Of a stretch of DNA of 64,000 bases, positions 10,545 to 22,840 are shown piece after piece. Position 1 is the first letter of the stretch. Each line of letters begins with the position of its first letter. The translations under genes were made by a program, and so were the position numbers. Source of the stretch: Isoetes taiwanensis (lineage: Eukaryota; Streptophyta; Lycopodiopsida; Isoetales; Isoetaceae). The stretch lies in contig JAJEKV010000060.1 of NCBI GenBank assembly GCA_021234155.1, positions 5,478,323 through 5,542,322 on the forward strand. Reading direction: 5' to 3'. The notes beneath the pieces are model-generated. The model was not told the DNA's origin, searched no databases, and saw only the letters and a list, made by a program, of their open reading frames with translations.

Positions 10545-13198
10545 ATGGCCTGCTGATTTGAGGCGATGGTACAGTAGCCGGTCTATCTATTGGCGGATGT
10601 CAACGACATCTTCCAAGTCTTTGTGAAAGAAATCGACATTCAAGCTACGCTAAATGCAACCCCAGCATATAGGCAGGTGCTAGCAGAATTTCAGGCTAGG
10701 GTAGGACCCTCCCTTGTCCAAGTTCCCCTTGCATAGGATGCCGTTCCCACCCGTCCCTTGGCGGCCTTTGGGCGATGTCCCCAACATCGCCAAGTACTTG
10801 ACCAACAAGGCGCAGAGGTTGCTCGACTACATGGTCCGGCGATACCGGGACCAAGTACTTCTCTTAATCCGCCCTAGCCATCTTCTTATCCCACCACTTG
10901 GAACCCGATGGGGGCAACCTCGATCCCTCCGGGATGGAGGTAGACCCCATAGCGGAAGCAGGAAGAGGAAGAGATGATGTTGCGGTATCAGCAGGAGCGG
11001 GGAAGCAAGAGAGGATGAAGAGGAGTCCGGACGGACGAAGGATACCGGAACTCGACTCGAGGACGAAGAACGGGCCAAGGAGAGGCGGGCTGATCAATTT
11101 CGAAAGCAGAACCCAGCGGGGCATCGAGTTGCTCCCCACTCGGGCTAGGCATCACAAGCCTAGCCCCTATCATCATCAATGGAGAGGAGTATCTACTCTC
11201 CGGCCGACATCGAGAACCTTCCGAATGCGGGGAGAGGGAGCTCGGGTTGGACGGAACTGCTCCACCAACTCCGTGAACCGACATGGGCGACTTCATCGTC
11301 CAGGGAGCCTCGGACTTCCCGCTTCAAGTGAGGGAGGCCGACACCTAGGGGGAGGCGACCTCAGATATCGAGGCCTACAGCAGCATCGGGCAATTGATGG
11401 ACGGGCGGGAGCTGCCAACAGGAGGAGGAGTTCCTCGCCCTCCAAGAGAGATGGGGATCCGTGGGAAGACCACACGAGCATCCTAATGCCGGTCCTTCGA
11501 TATCACCCCCGCAAAAGGAGAAGGAATCGACCGGGAGGCTCGACCGCACAATTGAAGACTACTGTGGAGCTCACCGGGTTGAGGTCGACGAAGCACGCCG
11601 GGCAAGCACAGAGTCGAGGCCAAACAAGCGGAGAAGCTTCAAATGACACACAACGACAGTCGCTTCGGTACTACTTGCCGTGCCGATGGATGGGAGAATA
11701 GCGTAATTCACCGCAAGTTCAGTCCTGCAGGGCGAAGAAGGAGTGTTTATGCTGATTGCACTCTCGTGCTCGCGGGCATGCTCGAATAGCAACAAATGTC
11801 GACTATCTCCGTCTTAGTCAAGAGGGCAATGGCACTTTCGACCTCTTCGACCGCCATACCCCACCGACGCCGGCGAGATTAGCGGTGGATCAGCGCCCTT
11901 ACATCCCACCCGCAGGTAGAAGACCGTGAGAGCCATCCGGGGAGGCTCGCCAACAAGCATCATCGGGAACTTGGGTCACTTTCGGTAGGGGCGGCCCAAG
12001 TTAAGAAGTTTCTTGAAGACAACCTGCGTCTTACCGGCGATTTCAAGATTAGTTAGACTCTTGATCCGGGGAGACTTTTTGTATCTAAAATATTATATGA
12101 TATATAAATACAATTCGCTACACTTTAAATGTTTTGTTGATGTATTTTGCCCCACAATTATACCAACAAACATAAACAATGCAAGAGAACAAATGGAACT
12201 AACCATATAGCCATTAATCACTTGTGGATGCGGCTAGAGGACTAAGCGCAGGGGAACGACAATAAATCGAGACCTTATAGAAGAGCAAACCCCGCCTGAG
12301 ACCACCCCCGAAGGAACCTATTTGAAGATAGGGAACCCATGACCCCGAGAGGAGGAGATAGCCGGATGATGAGGACGGACCCGGAGCGGATAAAGGCATT
12401 ACTTGTCCAGCAAGAAGCGAGTGGGTTCGGTGGGCAACGCCTTGCGACGCAAGCATCAGCTTCGGAGGGCGGTGAAGGGACAAGAAGAGGAGCAAGAGAA
12501 GGAGATCCCCAGCCGAATCTTCCTCAAGTTAAGTTCGACTGCACCGACTCGAGGAAGAGGAAGAATGTGCTCGAGAAACGAAACGGATGGAAGGCAGAGG
12601 AATACCCCGGAGGGACGACAAAAGAGATACCGTGGCCTCTCGACTACCGTAAGAAGGTAGATTCCGTGACCGGGCAATGTATGGAAGGCCCGGAATCGAA
12701 CAGTTCGTGGGAGAACAGTCGATTGGAAGCAGAGGCATGGCTGGACGAAATGAGCGAGTACGGAAATGCTTATGGCATGAAGGATAAGGACAAAGGCGGA
12801 GTTGCAACAGCCAACTTGAAAGGAGCCGCTCGGATTTGGTGGAAAGGTTATGCAAAGGCACATGGCTTAAGCAGGGATGCTTGTAAGTTCAGAAAGTTTG
12901 CTAAAGCCTTCAAGCGCCATTACGTTCCGAGGGAACATAAGTCCAAAGATGATGCGCCAGTTTTACGCATTGCGGCCAAAGGCAACAAATCACCCGTAAA
13001 TATACAGAGGAATTCATGAGGCTAAGGCTGTATGTGCCGAAATTGGGAGAGAAGCATGCAGTAGAAAGCTATATTGAGGGGCTGAACGAGGAGATCCGCA
13101 AGCTTGTGAGGGCAATAAACCCTAGGACAGTGTCGGAAGCGGAATCCAAGGCTATAAGTTTGCGGGTCGACCTCGAGAATAGCGGGCGTATGCAGTGA
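10545..13198 (+). pseudogene. gag of the gypsy element, broken
   Basis: Gag-like sequence is spread over several frames. 10590-10980 gives a helical stretch with IAKYLTNKAQRLLDYMVRRY. 12339-13019 contains the capsid core: AEAWLDEMSEYGNAYG, LKGAARIWWKGYAKAHG, and FAKAFKRHYVPREH. 13016-13198 continues with ESYIEGLNEEIRKLVR and NPRTVSEAESKAISL, the usual C-terminal capsid pattern of plant gypsy elements. Gag would form the particle that packages element RNA. 11700-12235 is poorly coding and includes an AT-rich patch (about 12075-12235) that may be a small insertion. Confidence 0.65.
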
Positions 13199-13559
13199 CT
13201 TCCGTGATAAAGGCAAGGCGACAGAAGCTATAGCCCCTGTGGCAGCCATCCAGGTCCAGCCTAGAGCCCCATATGGTGGGAACCAGGGAAGCAAGCAGGA
13301 GAAGAAGCAGTGTCCTTCAAGGACAAGCAGAGAGGGGTCAAACTACTCCAAAGCAAAGGCGATCCTTTTGCGTGCAATGCCCAAGGAAAAGAGGCAGGAG
13401 TGCATAGAAAAGCAACTGCTTCTCGTGTGCTTCCAGCCAGCCATAGGACAGCCAAACCGCCCCTACGCCATGAGTGCGGCTCTAAGCGGAGTTGGGAGAT
13501 TGGGGCCTCGTCGATAAACGGCGACGGCGAAGAGGCCCCGCGACTACATTCAGGGTGAG

Positions 13560-14945
13560 TGTCACATCTTTGCCGCAATAGATACGGAGCAAGCAGAGAG
13601 CCAGTATAAGGTAATTTCCACAGTAGGGAAGGCCAAGGCTAAGTCCTTCATAGTCTTGATAGACTCAGGAAGTAGCCATAACTTTGCATCCCCTGAATGG
13701 TCGGGATGTTGAAGTTGAAGCCGCTAAAGTCAAAGCCAAGACCCGTTGTTTTAGCAAGTGGTGCAGTAAGGCAGACGGCGGGCAAGAGAATTAACTTCGA
13801 CATCGACTTGCCAGGGATTAATATCCAGATGGGGGCAGAAGTAATGGGCATTGGAAAGTATGACTTGATCATAGGAATGGAGTACCTTGGGCCAGCAGGG
13901 GCCATTATCGACTGTGGAAAGCGGAAGGTGACCTTCCCAACGCCCGACGGCAAGATCATTGAGATAACAGGTAAGGAAGTTGTTCCCATCATGCAGTGTA
14001 TGTCTTCTAAACGGCTGTTCAAGTGCATCAAGAGTGAGCAAGTGGCATACATCTTCAAGCTTGAGATTAGTGAGCCGGAATCGGAAGGAAGCAAAGAAGA
14101 CAAGGTGCTCAGCAAGTTGCCGAAGCAAGTAGCTAAAGGCGATCACGAGTTCCATGATCTCTTTCCAGATGAGATCAAGCAGCTCCCTCCTTATAGGGGA
14201 GTCGAGTGCGAGATAGCACTCGAACCAGGAACAAAGCCAACAAGCAAGGCTCCATATAGAATGACAACGCAGGAGTTGTCGGAGCTGAAGAAGCTTGCAG
14301 AGGAGCTGCTCGACCTAGGTTTCATTAGACCTAGTGTCTCGCCGTTTGGAGCGCCCATTCTTTTTGTCAAGAAGAAGGATGGATCTTTGAGGATGTGCAT
14401 AGACTATAGACAGTTGAATAAGCACACCATTAAGAACAAGTATGCGCTTCCAAGATCAGACGACTTGATGGATCAGCTCCAAGGTGCAAAGATCTTCTCC
14501 AAAATCGACTTAAGGTCAGGTTATCATCAGATCAGGATAAAGGAAGAAGATATCCACAAGACCGCCTTCAGAACGCGGTATGGGCATTATGAGTTCACGG
14601 TAATGCCTTTCGGCTTATCAAATGCCCCCCATAACGTTCATGAGGCTCATGAACGATATCTTCAGGGAGTTCCTGGACACCTTTGTGATTGTTTTCTTTG
14701 ACGACATTTTGGTGTATAGCAGATCCCTTGAAGAGCACGTACAACACTTGAGAAGGGTGCTAGAGAAGTTGAAGAGGCACCACTTGTACGCCAAGTTGTC
14801 GAAGTGCCACTTCGCAACAGAGAAGGTGGAATACCTTGGTCATGTGATCTCAGCAGAAGGCATCTCAACGGACCCGCCAAGATTGAAGCCGCCATTCGGT
14901 GGGTCGGCCAAGAATGTGCATGAAGTCGAAGTTTCCTCGGCCTAG
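13560..14945 (+). pseudogene. pol: aspartic protease and reverse transcriptase, frameshifted
   Basis: Around 13640-13680 a frame reads VLIDSGSSHNF, the aspartic protease active site. 13697-14701 is a long open stretch with the protease remainder ([12 protein letters not shown]) and [47 protein letters not shown] (motif A) and [11 protein letters not shown] frame change near 14620 then gives [11 protein letters not shown] (motif C, FFDD in place of the common Y-DD) and KCHFATEKVEYLGHVIS. This is classic Ty3/gypsy RT. At least two frameshifts lie in this segment. Confidence 0.85.
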
Positions 14946-15059
14946 CAGTGGTACTACAGAAGTTCGTGAAGAACTTTGCTAAGATAGCAGCCCCGCTATC
15001 GCCGGACGACGAGGGCGGAGAAGGTGAAAGATTGGGTAGAGCATTGGCACAAGAAAGCC

Positions 15060-15520
15060 CAAAAGGGGTTTGAATTGTTGAAGGAAGCTTTAACAACAGC
15101 CCCAGCCTTTAACCTCGCCGGACCGGAGAAAGATAAGCTTGTAGCAACAGATGCAGTAAGATAGCTACAAAAAAAGGCTTATGCAAGAAGGGCGGTGGTA
15201 GCGTATGATTCCGTGAAGATGAACGACGCGCCAGACGCCGCTACCCAACGCACGATCAGGAATTGCTTTGCGGTTGTCGGGGCATTAAGAATTTGGAGGC
15301 ACTACCTTTTGGGAAGGAAGTTCCAGGTTGGATACGTGCACTCACCGTGAGCCTCCAATATGTATTCACGCAACCACACCTCAACCTCGAGGCGAGAAGG
15401 TGGATGGAGTTCCTTGAAGAGTACGACTTTGATATAGTCTACAAGCCGTGGAAGCTCAATGTGGTAGCGGATGCGCTTTCAAGGCATCCCCCGACAACTA
15501 GAGTGCATTGCAACGCAATT
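15060..15520 (+). pseudogene. pol: RNase H domain, decayed
   Basis: Fragments of gypsy RNase H: KLVATDA near 15130, then 15355-15490 reading LQYVFTQPHLNLEARRWMEF, EEYDFDIVYKPWKLN and VVADALSRHPP. These are the usual end of RNase H and the linker to integrase. The middle of the domain (15150-15280) is scrambled by indels. The enzyme would remove RNA from the RNA:DNA hybrid during element replication. Confidence 0.7.
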
Positions 15521-15689
15521 TCGGCCCGATATCCAAATGACTTTGGTAAGAGGATTGAAGAGTCCTTGCCAACGGACGTGGATTTCAAGGAAGTATGGGC
15601 AAGTCTCTCTAGGGAGGCTAGAACAGATAAGGAGCGGGAGGCCTTTAAGCATTTTAAGAAGGAAGGCAACCTGTTATACCATAAGAACA

Positions 15690-17048
15690 AGTTGTGCGTG
15701 CACCGAATCATCGGTGTAAGGAAATTGATCCTCCACGACGCGACAAAACAGCCCAATAGCTGGCCATGCGGGATTCATGAAAACATATTTCAAAGTCGCA
15801 GCAGCAGCTATTATTGGCCGGAATGAAGAAGGTAGCTCGCCACATCAAGGAATGTCGGCTATGCCCGCCAGACGGCGGAGCAACCGAATCCTGGGGGCAT
15901 TAGAGCCATTAGCGGTGCCAAACGCTAAGTGGGAGGTAATCAGCATGGATTTCATCACGGGACTCCCAAGAACAAAGAAGCAGAGGCAAGGACGCCTTGA
16001 TGGTAGTGGTCGACAAGTTGTCTAAGATGGCACATTTTGTGCCTTGCAGGACCACAGATACAGCTATGGATACAGCAAAGCTCTTCACCAAAGAGATCTT
16101 CAGGCTTCATGGCATGCCAAGGGAGATCATCTCCGACAGGGATCCGAAGTTCATGAGCGCCTTTTGGCAAGACCTCTTTGCGACGATCCAGACGAAGCTA
16201 TCCATGAGCACGGCATATCATCCTCGACGGATGGCCGGGCGGGAGCGGACCAACAGGATTTTAGAGGACATGCTACTTGTAAAACTATGTCCGAATAAGC
16301 AAAGTATGTGGGAAGAATTTATTCACTTGGTGGAGTTTGCATACAATAGCACCAAGCAGAATCATCCCAAATGTCGCCGTTTATGATCAATTACGGCTAT
16401 CGGTGCCTAACTCGGACAATTTGCACAACCCCGCGGTCAAAAGTGGAAGTTTCGCAGCAGATGTTGGCCGATATGCAGCAGCTTGTGGAGGAAGTTCGTG
16501 GATATCTGCTAGCAGCAAGAAGTCGTCAGAAGAGCATCGCCGACAAGCATCGAACAGTAAGAGAGTTCATAGTTGGAGATGATGTTTGGCTCAAGATCAA
16601 GGTGAAGCAGGCGAAGCTCAGGATTGGGAATTGCAAGAAGCTTGCTCCAAGGTGGGCTGGACCTTTCAGAATAGTCGAGAGAGTAGGTAATCAAGCCTAC
16701 AAGCTAGACTTGCCAGCACACCTAAAGATTCATAAGGTCTTCCACGTGAGTTTGTTGAAGAAGCATACCCCAAATCCAGACGAAGTCTTGGATTCGCCAA
16801 CGTTGTTGGAAATGATGGAGGAGCAGCTGGAAATAGTTCCAGAATTGATTCTTGATAAAGCTTTCAAGAAAACGAGGAGATCAGAATTCCTCCAGTATTT
16901 GGTCAAGTGGAAACACTTACCAGTGGAAGACGCGACGTGGGTACTTAAGAAAGATTTAGTAAAGCAGTATCCACAGTTTATGGAGCAATGGGACGGCAAG
17001 GTCATCTCCGAAGAAATCGGCTCAGGCATGTCGATTTGTGTAGGTTAA
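15690..17048 (+). pseudogene. pol: integrase with GPF motif and C-terminal chromodomain
   Basis: Remnants of the zinc-binding N terminus lie near 15740-15830 (YYWPE). The catalytic core shows WEVISMDFITGLP (first Asp), MVVVDKLSKMAHFVP, EIISDRDPKFMSAFW (second Asp) and GRERTNRILEDML (Glu region). The last frame (16371-17048) is open for 225 codons: KLAPRWAGPFRIVERVG is the GPY/F module, and residues about 157-203 (16839-16979) form a chromodomain with EFLQYLVKWKHLP and EDATW. In chromoviruses this reader directs insertion to marked chromatin. The core requires three or more frame changes, but the chromodomain part is uninterrupted. Confidence 0.85.
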
Positions 17049-17900
17049 TTCTTGTGTAATCAAGATTAATCTACGCATGCAACCTACGCTTAGTATGGGT
17101 CGCATGCGTTGTTACCGATGATGGGACCACTACGGTGATCTCTAGGGCGTGGTGTAATGTCAATGTAGGCATGACCGCGTTTCCGCTTTGGCGAGTGGAA
17201 GGTAGATTAGAAAGTCTACTTCTGTCCCACGGAAGTAGACGACCTCGAGAGAAAGGAGGTCATGAAGGAATGCATTGATAGGGAAAGCACCTTTAGCCCC
17301 ATATATGCTTTGATAGGAGGAATCTATCCTTCGCGCCCCCCACGCGAGAAGGATATCCTCCACGCTGGGCAACTAGAGGTGTAGGCATGAGCGCATATAG
17401 GCATATAGGAATTTGCCTCCGCTGCCATAATGGAAGATTCACTCTCTTCCTACGCCGGGAGATTAGCCATGCATCCATGTAGATAGGTGGGGTGGTCACC
17501 ATATAACCAAAAATTTTATTTAATAATTAAATGGTACTAACGTAGTGTCGACTGCAGCCAAGAGAGCAAGGAGGGCAAGGAGGTCGGTTTATAAGACTTG
17601 CAACACAAATTTTGTTGGAATGTGTTGCAAGGAATGAAGAGTACCTCGGACGTTAATTTTAAATTTTGATAAACTTAATTGTAATGTTAAGTGAATTTTG
17701 GAGTAATCTGTTAGTAATGTTGTGAATTGATAAGTTATTTTATAATATAATAATGTGATAATGTCATAAAAGTATTACCTTAAGGTAATTTTAATAAATG
17801 TGTAGGAATTATAGTAGTAATCGTATATATCGAGGGTTGATTCAAAAGTTACGATGATCCCAAGGTGGGAGAACCACGATCTGCCGCGGACAAACATCAT
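17049..17900 (+). other. 3' untranslated internal region of the gypsy element
   Basis: No coding signal. It turns AT-rich between 17600 and 17830. A spacer between the chromodomain and the right LTR is usual in chromoviruses. Confidence 0.6.
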
Positions 17901-17916
17901 TTCAAGGTGGGGAGAA
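17901..17916 (+). other. Polypurine tract
   Basis: TTCAAGGTGGGGAGAA directly precedes the TGTGACG start of the right LTR. Purine richness and exact abutment identify it as the plus-strand priming site. Confidence 0.75.
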
Positions 17917-19595
17917 TGTGACGTTCCGGCCGCGATGCCCCGCCCCGGGGCGTATACCATCGCCAAATCACGCCGCACCGCCACTCCACCGACGCGGTAT
18001 GCTAGCGTGTAGCCAGCGAAAGTGGCTTAGGGGGGGTAAGTGTGCGTAAATATGTGCAACTATTAATGTGCACATTTTCCAATGTACACATTAATGGAGC
18101 ACACATTTCCAAGTGGACACTTCAATCCAAGTGGGCTACACCCATAGGTGCAATTAATGTGCACATTTTCCAATGTACACATTAATGTGGGCACACATTT
18201 CCATGCGTGCACATTTGGCCACCTAGCCCTTAAAGGCAAGTGGGCCCATTTCCAATTATCCCACATGCCAAAAGGGGATAATTGGAAACCCTAACCAACC
18301 CCTTTTGTCTATATAGGGTAGGAAACCCTAACTAGCCCAATTTTCGATTTTAGGGCTTGAACTAACTCTGTTTGGCTGCCTCAACAGCCTAAAACCGCAT
18401 CCCGCACTCGGATTCGGGAGAATTGCATCCTTAGTTTCTCTAGATTCGAGCGTTTGCCAGGATGGTCGAGCTCAGTCGGGAGGAGCCCCTCAAGGATGGG
18501 GTAATTGGCCAATTAGATAGTCTAAGCCCTATTTTAGTCATTGAATCAAGAGGGTTTAGCCTATTAGATTGGCCATAGCAGCCCTCTAGATCTCTAGATA
18601 GCAGATTCTAACTAAAGAACCTAACTCTATGTTGTAGATTAGATCTTGTTCTTTAGTTCTTCTGTGATGTATATGGATGATGTATCTCTATGAACTCCTT
18701 GTATTGGGAAGGGGGGTAGAGACCTAAAGCTTTGTAGTCGATGCTCCTAGAGTAGCCTCTCTAGCACACTGTAGATGCGCCTCAGGCGGCACAAGAGCCA
18801 CACCGGTTGTGGGTGAAGGGGCCAGACTGGCTTATAAGGAGGTTCGTGTTCTGACTCTTGAACGATCCCTATGGTGTGTTAGTGCTACCGGGGATCATTG
18901 TGACTAGGTCTAATGGCTTGCCACTGCGTGTGGGCAAGGCATGGGCTCGACACTCGTGAGGTGGTGGATATGACCTTCCATTGAGTTCAAGTCGAATACG
19001 GGCAGTGGCCCTCTAGTCACCTTGAGTCAGCATGGAGATCTCTGGAGGGAGTGATCCCTACCTGCCCCATCGGAACTGGGGAGATGGAACCCAGGAATAG
19101 CCCTTTTGGCTATGCATCCGTGGCTACTGGTCCGTGTCCCAACACTTTTCAGCCTACCGCAAAGTGTGCGGGGAGGGGCGGATGGAGTGGACAACCCTAA
19201 GCCATGTTCATATGCCGCCCAAATCCATTGCCATGAATGCATGCCTGCAATGAACTCGGAGACCCAAGCCGTCGGGCCATCCCTTTGAGTCCGAGCCTTG
19301 GGTAGGATTCCCTATGTGATGTCTTTGATCTTTGTCTATGCAGATATGTGGAGGACCATCCTTCGAGATGGTCACATGATGTTGATGTATGTGCTACTGA
19401 CATGTATGTTTACGCTTCCGCAGCTAGGTAGGCCCTGAGGGAGACGGGGTGCAATGACCCTTCCACTCTTCCCACTGGAACCCGTCACGGTTGCAGTGTC
19501 ATGTGGAGGGCCCTGTATTAGCATGGAGCTGGTATGGGGGAAGAACTCCTGTTTGTATACGGTGAGTGCACCGTATACGAGTAGTGGACGTCACA
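17917..19595 (+). repeat. 3' LTR
   Basis: It opens TGTGACGTTC and closes GGACGTCACA, giving the TG...CA ends with a short inverted repeat. The same U3 palindromes (from 18064) and TATA box (18309) occur as in the left copy. The target duplication GCAAA follows at 19596-19600. Confidence 0.92.
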
Positions 19596-19600
19596 GCAAA
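19596..19600. repeat. Target-site duplication GCAAA, right copy
   Basis: Matches 6230-6234 and marks the exact right edge of the gypsy insertion. Confidence 0.92.
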
Positions 19601-20060
19601 GCATTACAATCCATCTAGATTGAAGCATGGCCTTAATCCTATTTTTAATAATTGTCCTCTTGGATGCAATTGTATTGAGTCTTTGATCCATATTTTCCAC
19701 TGTCCCAAATTAGAGCCTCTCTAGATTTGGTGTCAAAATGTCTTATCCATCAACAAGCCAAATAATTTGATTGATCTTCTGATGAATAATGGCAAGTTTT
19801 AATACCTTATTTTTCACTGTTATGTGGAATATATGGAAGCACAGAAATAGATGCATTCATGGAGGTCATGCTATTTCTATCTGTTGGATTAAAGTCAATA
19901 TTATGCATGATCTGCAAACATCTGCAACTGCTCACATGATTTAAAATGAGGAAAACAGCTATGACAACAAGTGGAATTCCATTGGTTCATTTTGTGGTCA
20001 ATATAAATTATTTAATTTGTATTGTTCTCATGCACATACTAATTTATTTTCTGATGTTGA
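19601..20060 (+). pseudogene. LINE ORF2 3' end, continuation of the split LINE
   Basis: Directly after the right target duplication a frame reads NCPLGCNCIESLIHIFHCPK, the second half of a zf-RVT motif whose first half ends at 6229. Further on, LFFTVMWNIWKHRNRCIHGG is the common plant LINE C terminus. The pieces line up across the insertion in the same orientation. Its own 3' end and poly(A) tail are not clearly visible; an unrecognised 145-codon ORF (19946-20383) overlaps and continues to 20383. Confidence 0.75.
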
Positions 20061-20389
20061 TGCTAGAATACCTGAGGTTCTGTGATCGTCTACTGGACAC
20101 AAGCTTTGACTGCTTTGAGGCTGAAAGAAATCTGAGCAACTTTGACACCCAGGTCAATGCTTATGCTGATTTTGATTGGAAATCCAAAATTGCAGATAGA
20201 TTGTTTCCTATGCTTCACGAATTTCCAGTCAGGGAAATTCAATGGGCCTATGAGTTCTGCAAGAGCACCTACCAAATGAACATCTTATTCTGGTTTTTGG
20301 ATATTCACAACATGCAGATGACAGATAGCCAGTTCGAGTTTTATAGAGAATGTTACTATTACCACAGGGGCATTCCTCCATAGCCACCG

Positions 20390-21440
20390 GGGTCCAACAT
20401 CTCTTGTTCTGACCACAAGAAGAAATAAATCTGCCGATTATACTTTGGAGCTTGGACGATACTTTCTTAGGGGCTAAGATGACAAAGGACTGATAAACAT
20501 GAGATGAGGAGATCACAAAATTATCTATAATAGCCCTGCCCTGCTTGGATATATATTTGGAGTTTAAGCTGTCCACCTTTTTCTAGAATTTTTCTATAAT
20601 ATCTGACCAAATATCAGAGGGACTCCCTTTAAGAGCTAAGGGGATTTCTAAAATTTTAGAAGAACTGGTGGGGAGAATATACTTACAGCCCATGAGAGCA
20701 GCTGTTTGCTCTCCTTTTACCTGATCTCGGGCCACTACTTTAGATTTAATCGGATTGATCTTACAGCCCGAGGCTACTTCAAATTCCTCCAGAATAGTTT
20801 GTGTTGGAAGGGGATTTGTTATCCATTGAAACTAGAAGAAACGTATTATCTGGGAGGGTAAGACCTTGGATCATGTTAGTACTTTTGGCCTCTTCTAGCT
20901 TGCTATTAAGGGCCTCCATTATAATAAGAAAGAGGAAAGGGGCCAATGGGCATCCTTGCTTGACACCCCTTTGTAGGGGGAAGAAAGGGCCACATTCTCC
21001 ATTAATTAAAACTGAAGATCTAGAATTTGAAAGAATAGCTTTAAAAAGGAGAATTACCTCATTAGAAAAGCCAAGAGCACTACAGCAGTTGAACAGGAAA
21101 TTCCAGCTAACAGTGTCGAAAGCCTTGGTAATCTCGAGTTTAATGAGGGCTATATTCTGATTGGAGTCTTTAGCCCAATTCAGCCCTAACACTGCTGTCA
21201 CCACGTTGTCTAGAATGAACCTATCTTTCAAATATGCAGCCTGGGAGGTGCTGATAATTCTTTCTAAAACAGTCTTGAGTCTTCTGGCCTAAGATAAGCT
21301 TGTAGATAACATTGGTTAGCGAGATAGGCCTGTAATCTGAGAGGGTAGCAGGCATATTAGTCTTAGGAATTAGCGTGATTAGACTGGTATTAATACGAAG
21401 ATTTCCAGGAACCTTACACGTAGGCTCTATTAGATTCTAC
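20390..21440 (-). pseudogene. Second LINE, RT fragment truncated at both ends
   Basis: On the minus strand, 21440-21230 gives pieces of the RT entry region ([12 protein letters not shown]). 21231-20779 reads IALIKLEITKAFDTVSWNFL (motif A region), SSVLINGECGPFFPLQRG and GVKQGCPLAPFLFL. The C-terminal part at 20576-20390 reads SKQGRAIIDNFVISSSHVYQ. The motif C region is degraded. It is related to but distinct from the plus-strand LINE. No endonuclease or ends are present, so it is an old fragment. Confidence 0.75.
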
Positions 21441-22330
21441 GAGAATCTTTGGAGTCCTTGTCAAATTCAATGAAATGACCTTAACTTTTAACTTCTAGTG
21501 CATCTTTGACTTTACATTCGATGCAACTTTAGCTTGATTCAATTTGAGCATATCGAATCTTGAATTCTCTCTGGCACTGGTGGTTGAAACAAGACATGAA
21601 AATAGGTTACTGTATTACTACTTTTTGATCTATTTTTTGAACTATTTTTTTTTTGGGGTGGGGGGTTCGCAACTAAAATGAGACACTATATTGTGCTTTA
21701 ACCCTGGTTTATCATGTTTGCTTGACCATGTGGTATGATGTCAACAATATTATCTACAAATCTTTAATTGCAAGTTTTTACGTACGCACTACAAGGAGCG
21801 GAGAAGATAAGAGAAAGGGGGAAAGTGAAGTGCATTCCGCTATAAGAAACGAAGAGAAAAGAAAAGGGAGAAAGTGAAATGCATTCTATATAAGGAAATG
21901 CATCTCGCCTGCATTCTAGCAGGGTCAAATATGCCACCAAAATGCAGGGTAGATATGCATTCTCGTGATGTGGAAGCGGGTTAAGTAGCATTATGTGGCA
22001 GGTAAATAATAATGGAATGGAAAGTAGATTGCCAGAATGCAAGGTAGATCCATCAGAATGCTTGGTAGATCCACCAGAATACTAGGTAAATCAACATCTA
22101 CCAGAATGCTTGCAGTGTGAATGCTTGAGACGAGTTTCAGAGAAAGAAACTTTACCACATGGCATTGCTTGATTGGTGCAAGCAATAAAATGCTGCTTAA
22201 CTTGCTTTTATGTTATAAAGAGCAAAGAAAGCATGGGGAGTGAAATGAAGTGAAGTGGAATGCATTGTGACGTCATGATATCTTTTTCTTTTTTGTGGCA
22301 TCCATATATATATGTCCCATCAAGAGCACG
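21441..22330. other. AT-rich intergenic DNA without a supported gene
   Basis: No coding similarity. 21780-22270 is rich in variants of AGAATGC and GTGAAATGCATT, including three close repeats of a CCAGAATGC / GGTAGATC motif near 22030-22110, a degenerate low-complexity array. Confidence 0.4.
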
Positions 22331-22332
22331 CT

Positions 22333-22565
22333 ACTCCCTACAATGGAGCTAATGCTCATCTAGAACAAAAATTCTCCTTTTAGGACAATGACCCTAGTGA
22401 GGAACAAATTTGGCACCTCATGTTGAAAAACCGACTACACCCTACAATGGAGCTAATAGTCATCTAGAACAAATACTCCCCTTTTTGGACAATGACTCTA
22501 GTGTGGATCGAACATTGGCACCTCATATTGAAAGACCGACTACATGCTAACCACTATTCCAAATG
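22333..22565 (-). mobile_element. tRNA-derived SINE-like element with duplicated body
   Basis: On the minus strand the right end reads as a tRNA-like head: an A box TAGTGGTTAGCATG (plus-strand 22543-22556) and a B box GTTCGATCC (22505-22513), about 30 bases apart, as in RNA polymerase III promoters. The following body (starting ACACTAGAGTCATTGTCC) is repeated in tandem with a period of about 107 bases, the second copy having a decayed B box. Flanking duplications were not found. Confidence 0.5.
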
Positions 22566-22816
22566 TAGAACACTTTAGTAAAAGCTAAATCCATTGGAAT
22601 TAAATTTAATTTTAAGTACTTCACTTCAATGCCTATGGCCTTTTGGTCTCTATGGATATAATTTTGTTGTTGCCTTTTCGCCTTGTCTATTTCTACGAAT
22701 TCCATTCGAATTCTGGTCCAAGGTGTCTCATCTCTTTATGTTTTGCATTATTATTCTTCTTTCTTGCTTGTCATATAGAGTCGCGATTCAAATTTCGATA
22801 TCATATTTCCTGCCCT

Positions 22817-22840
22817 CAAAAAAAAAAAAAAAAAAAAAAG
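22817..22840 (+). repeat. Poly(A) tract
   Basis: Just over 20 A residues after TGCCCTC. It could be the tail of a retroposed sequence, but no clear body or target duplication was recognised upstream. Confidence 0.5.

Larger units (their letters stand above)
6235..19595 (+). mobile_element. Full-length chromovirus-type Ty3/gypsy element with an embedded histone H3-like ORF
   Basis: This 13,361-bp element has two LTRs of about 1.68 kb opening with TGTGACGT and closing (right copy) with ACGTCACA. A Met-tRNA-type primer site follows the left LTR and a purine tract precedes the right LTR. A 5-bp target duplication flanks it. Order: 5' LTR, hairpin pair, TATA box, H3-like ORF, second hairpin pair, second TATA box, gag, protease, RT, RNase H, integrase, chromodomain, 3' LTR. 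PR-RT-RH-IN order and the chromodomain place it in the chromoviruses. It is larger than a typical chromovirus, mainly through the extra 8.0-10.5 kb block and long LTRs. gag and pol carry many frameshifts; the H3-like frame is open. Confidence 0.93.
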
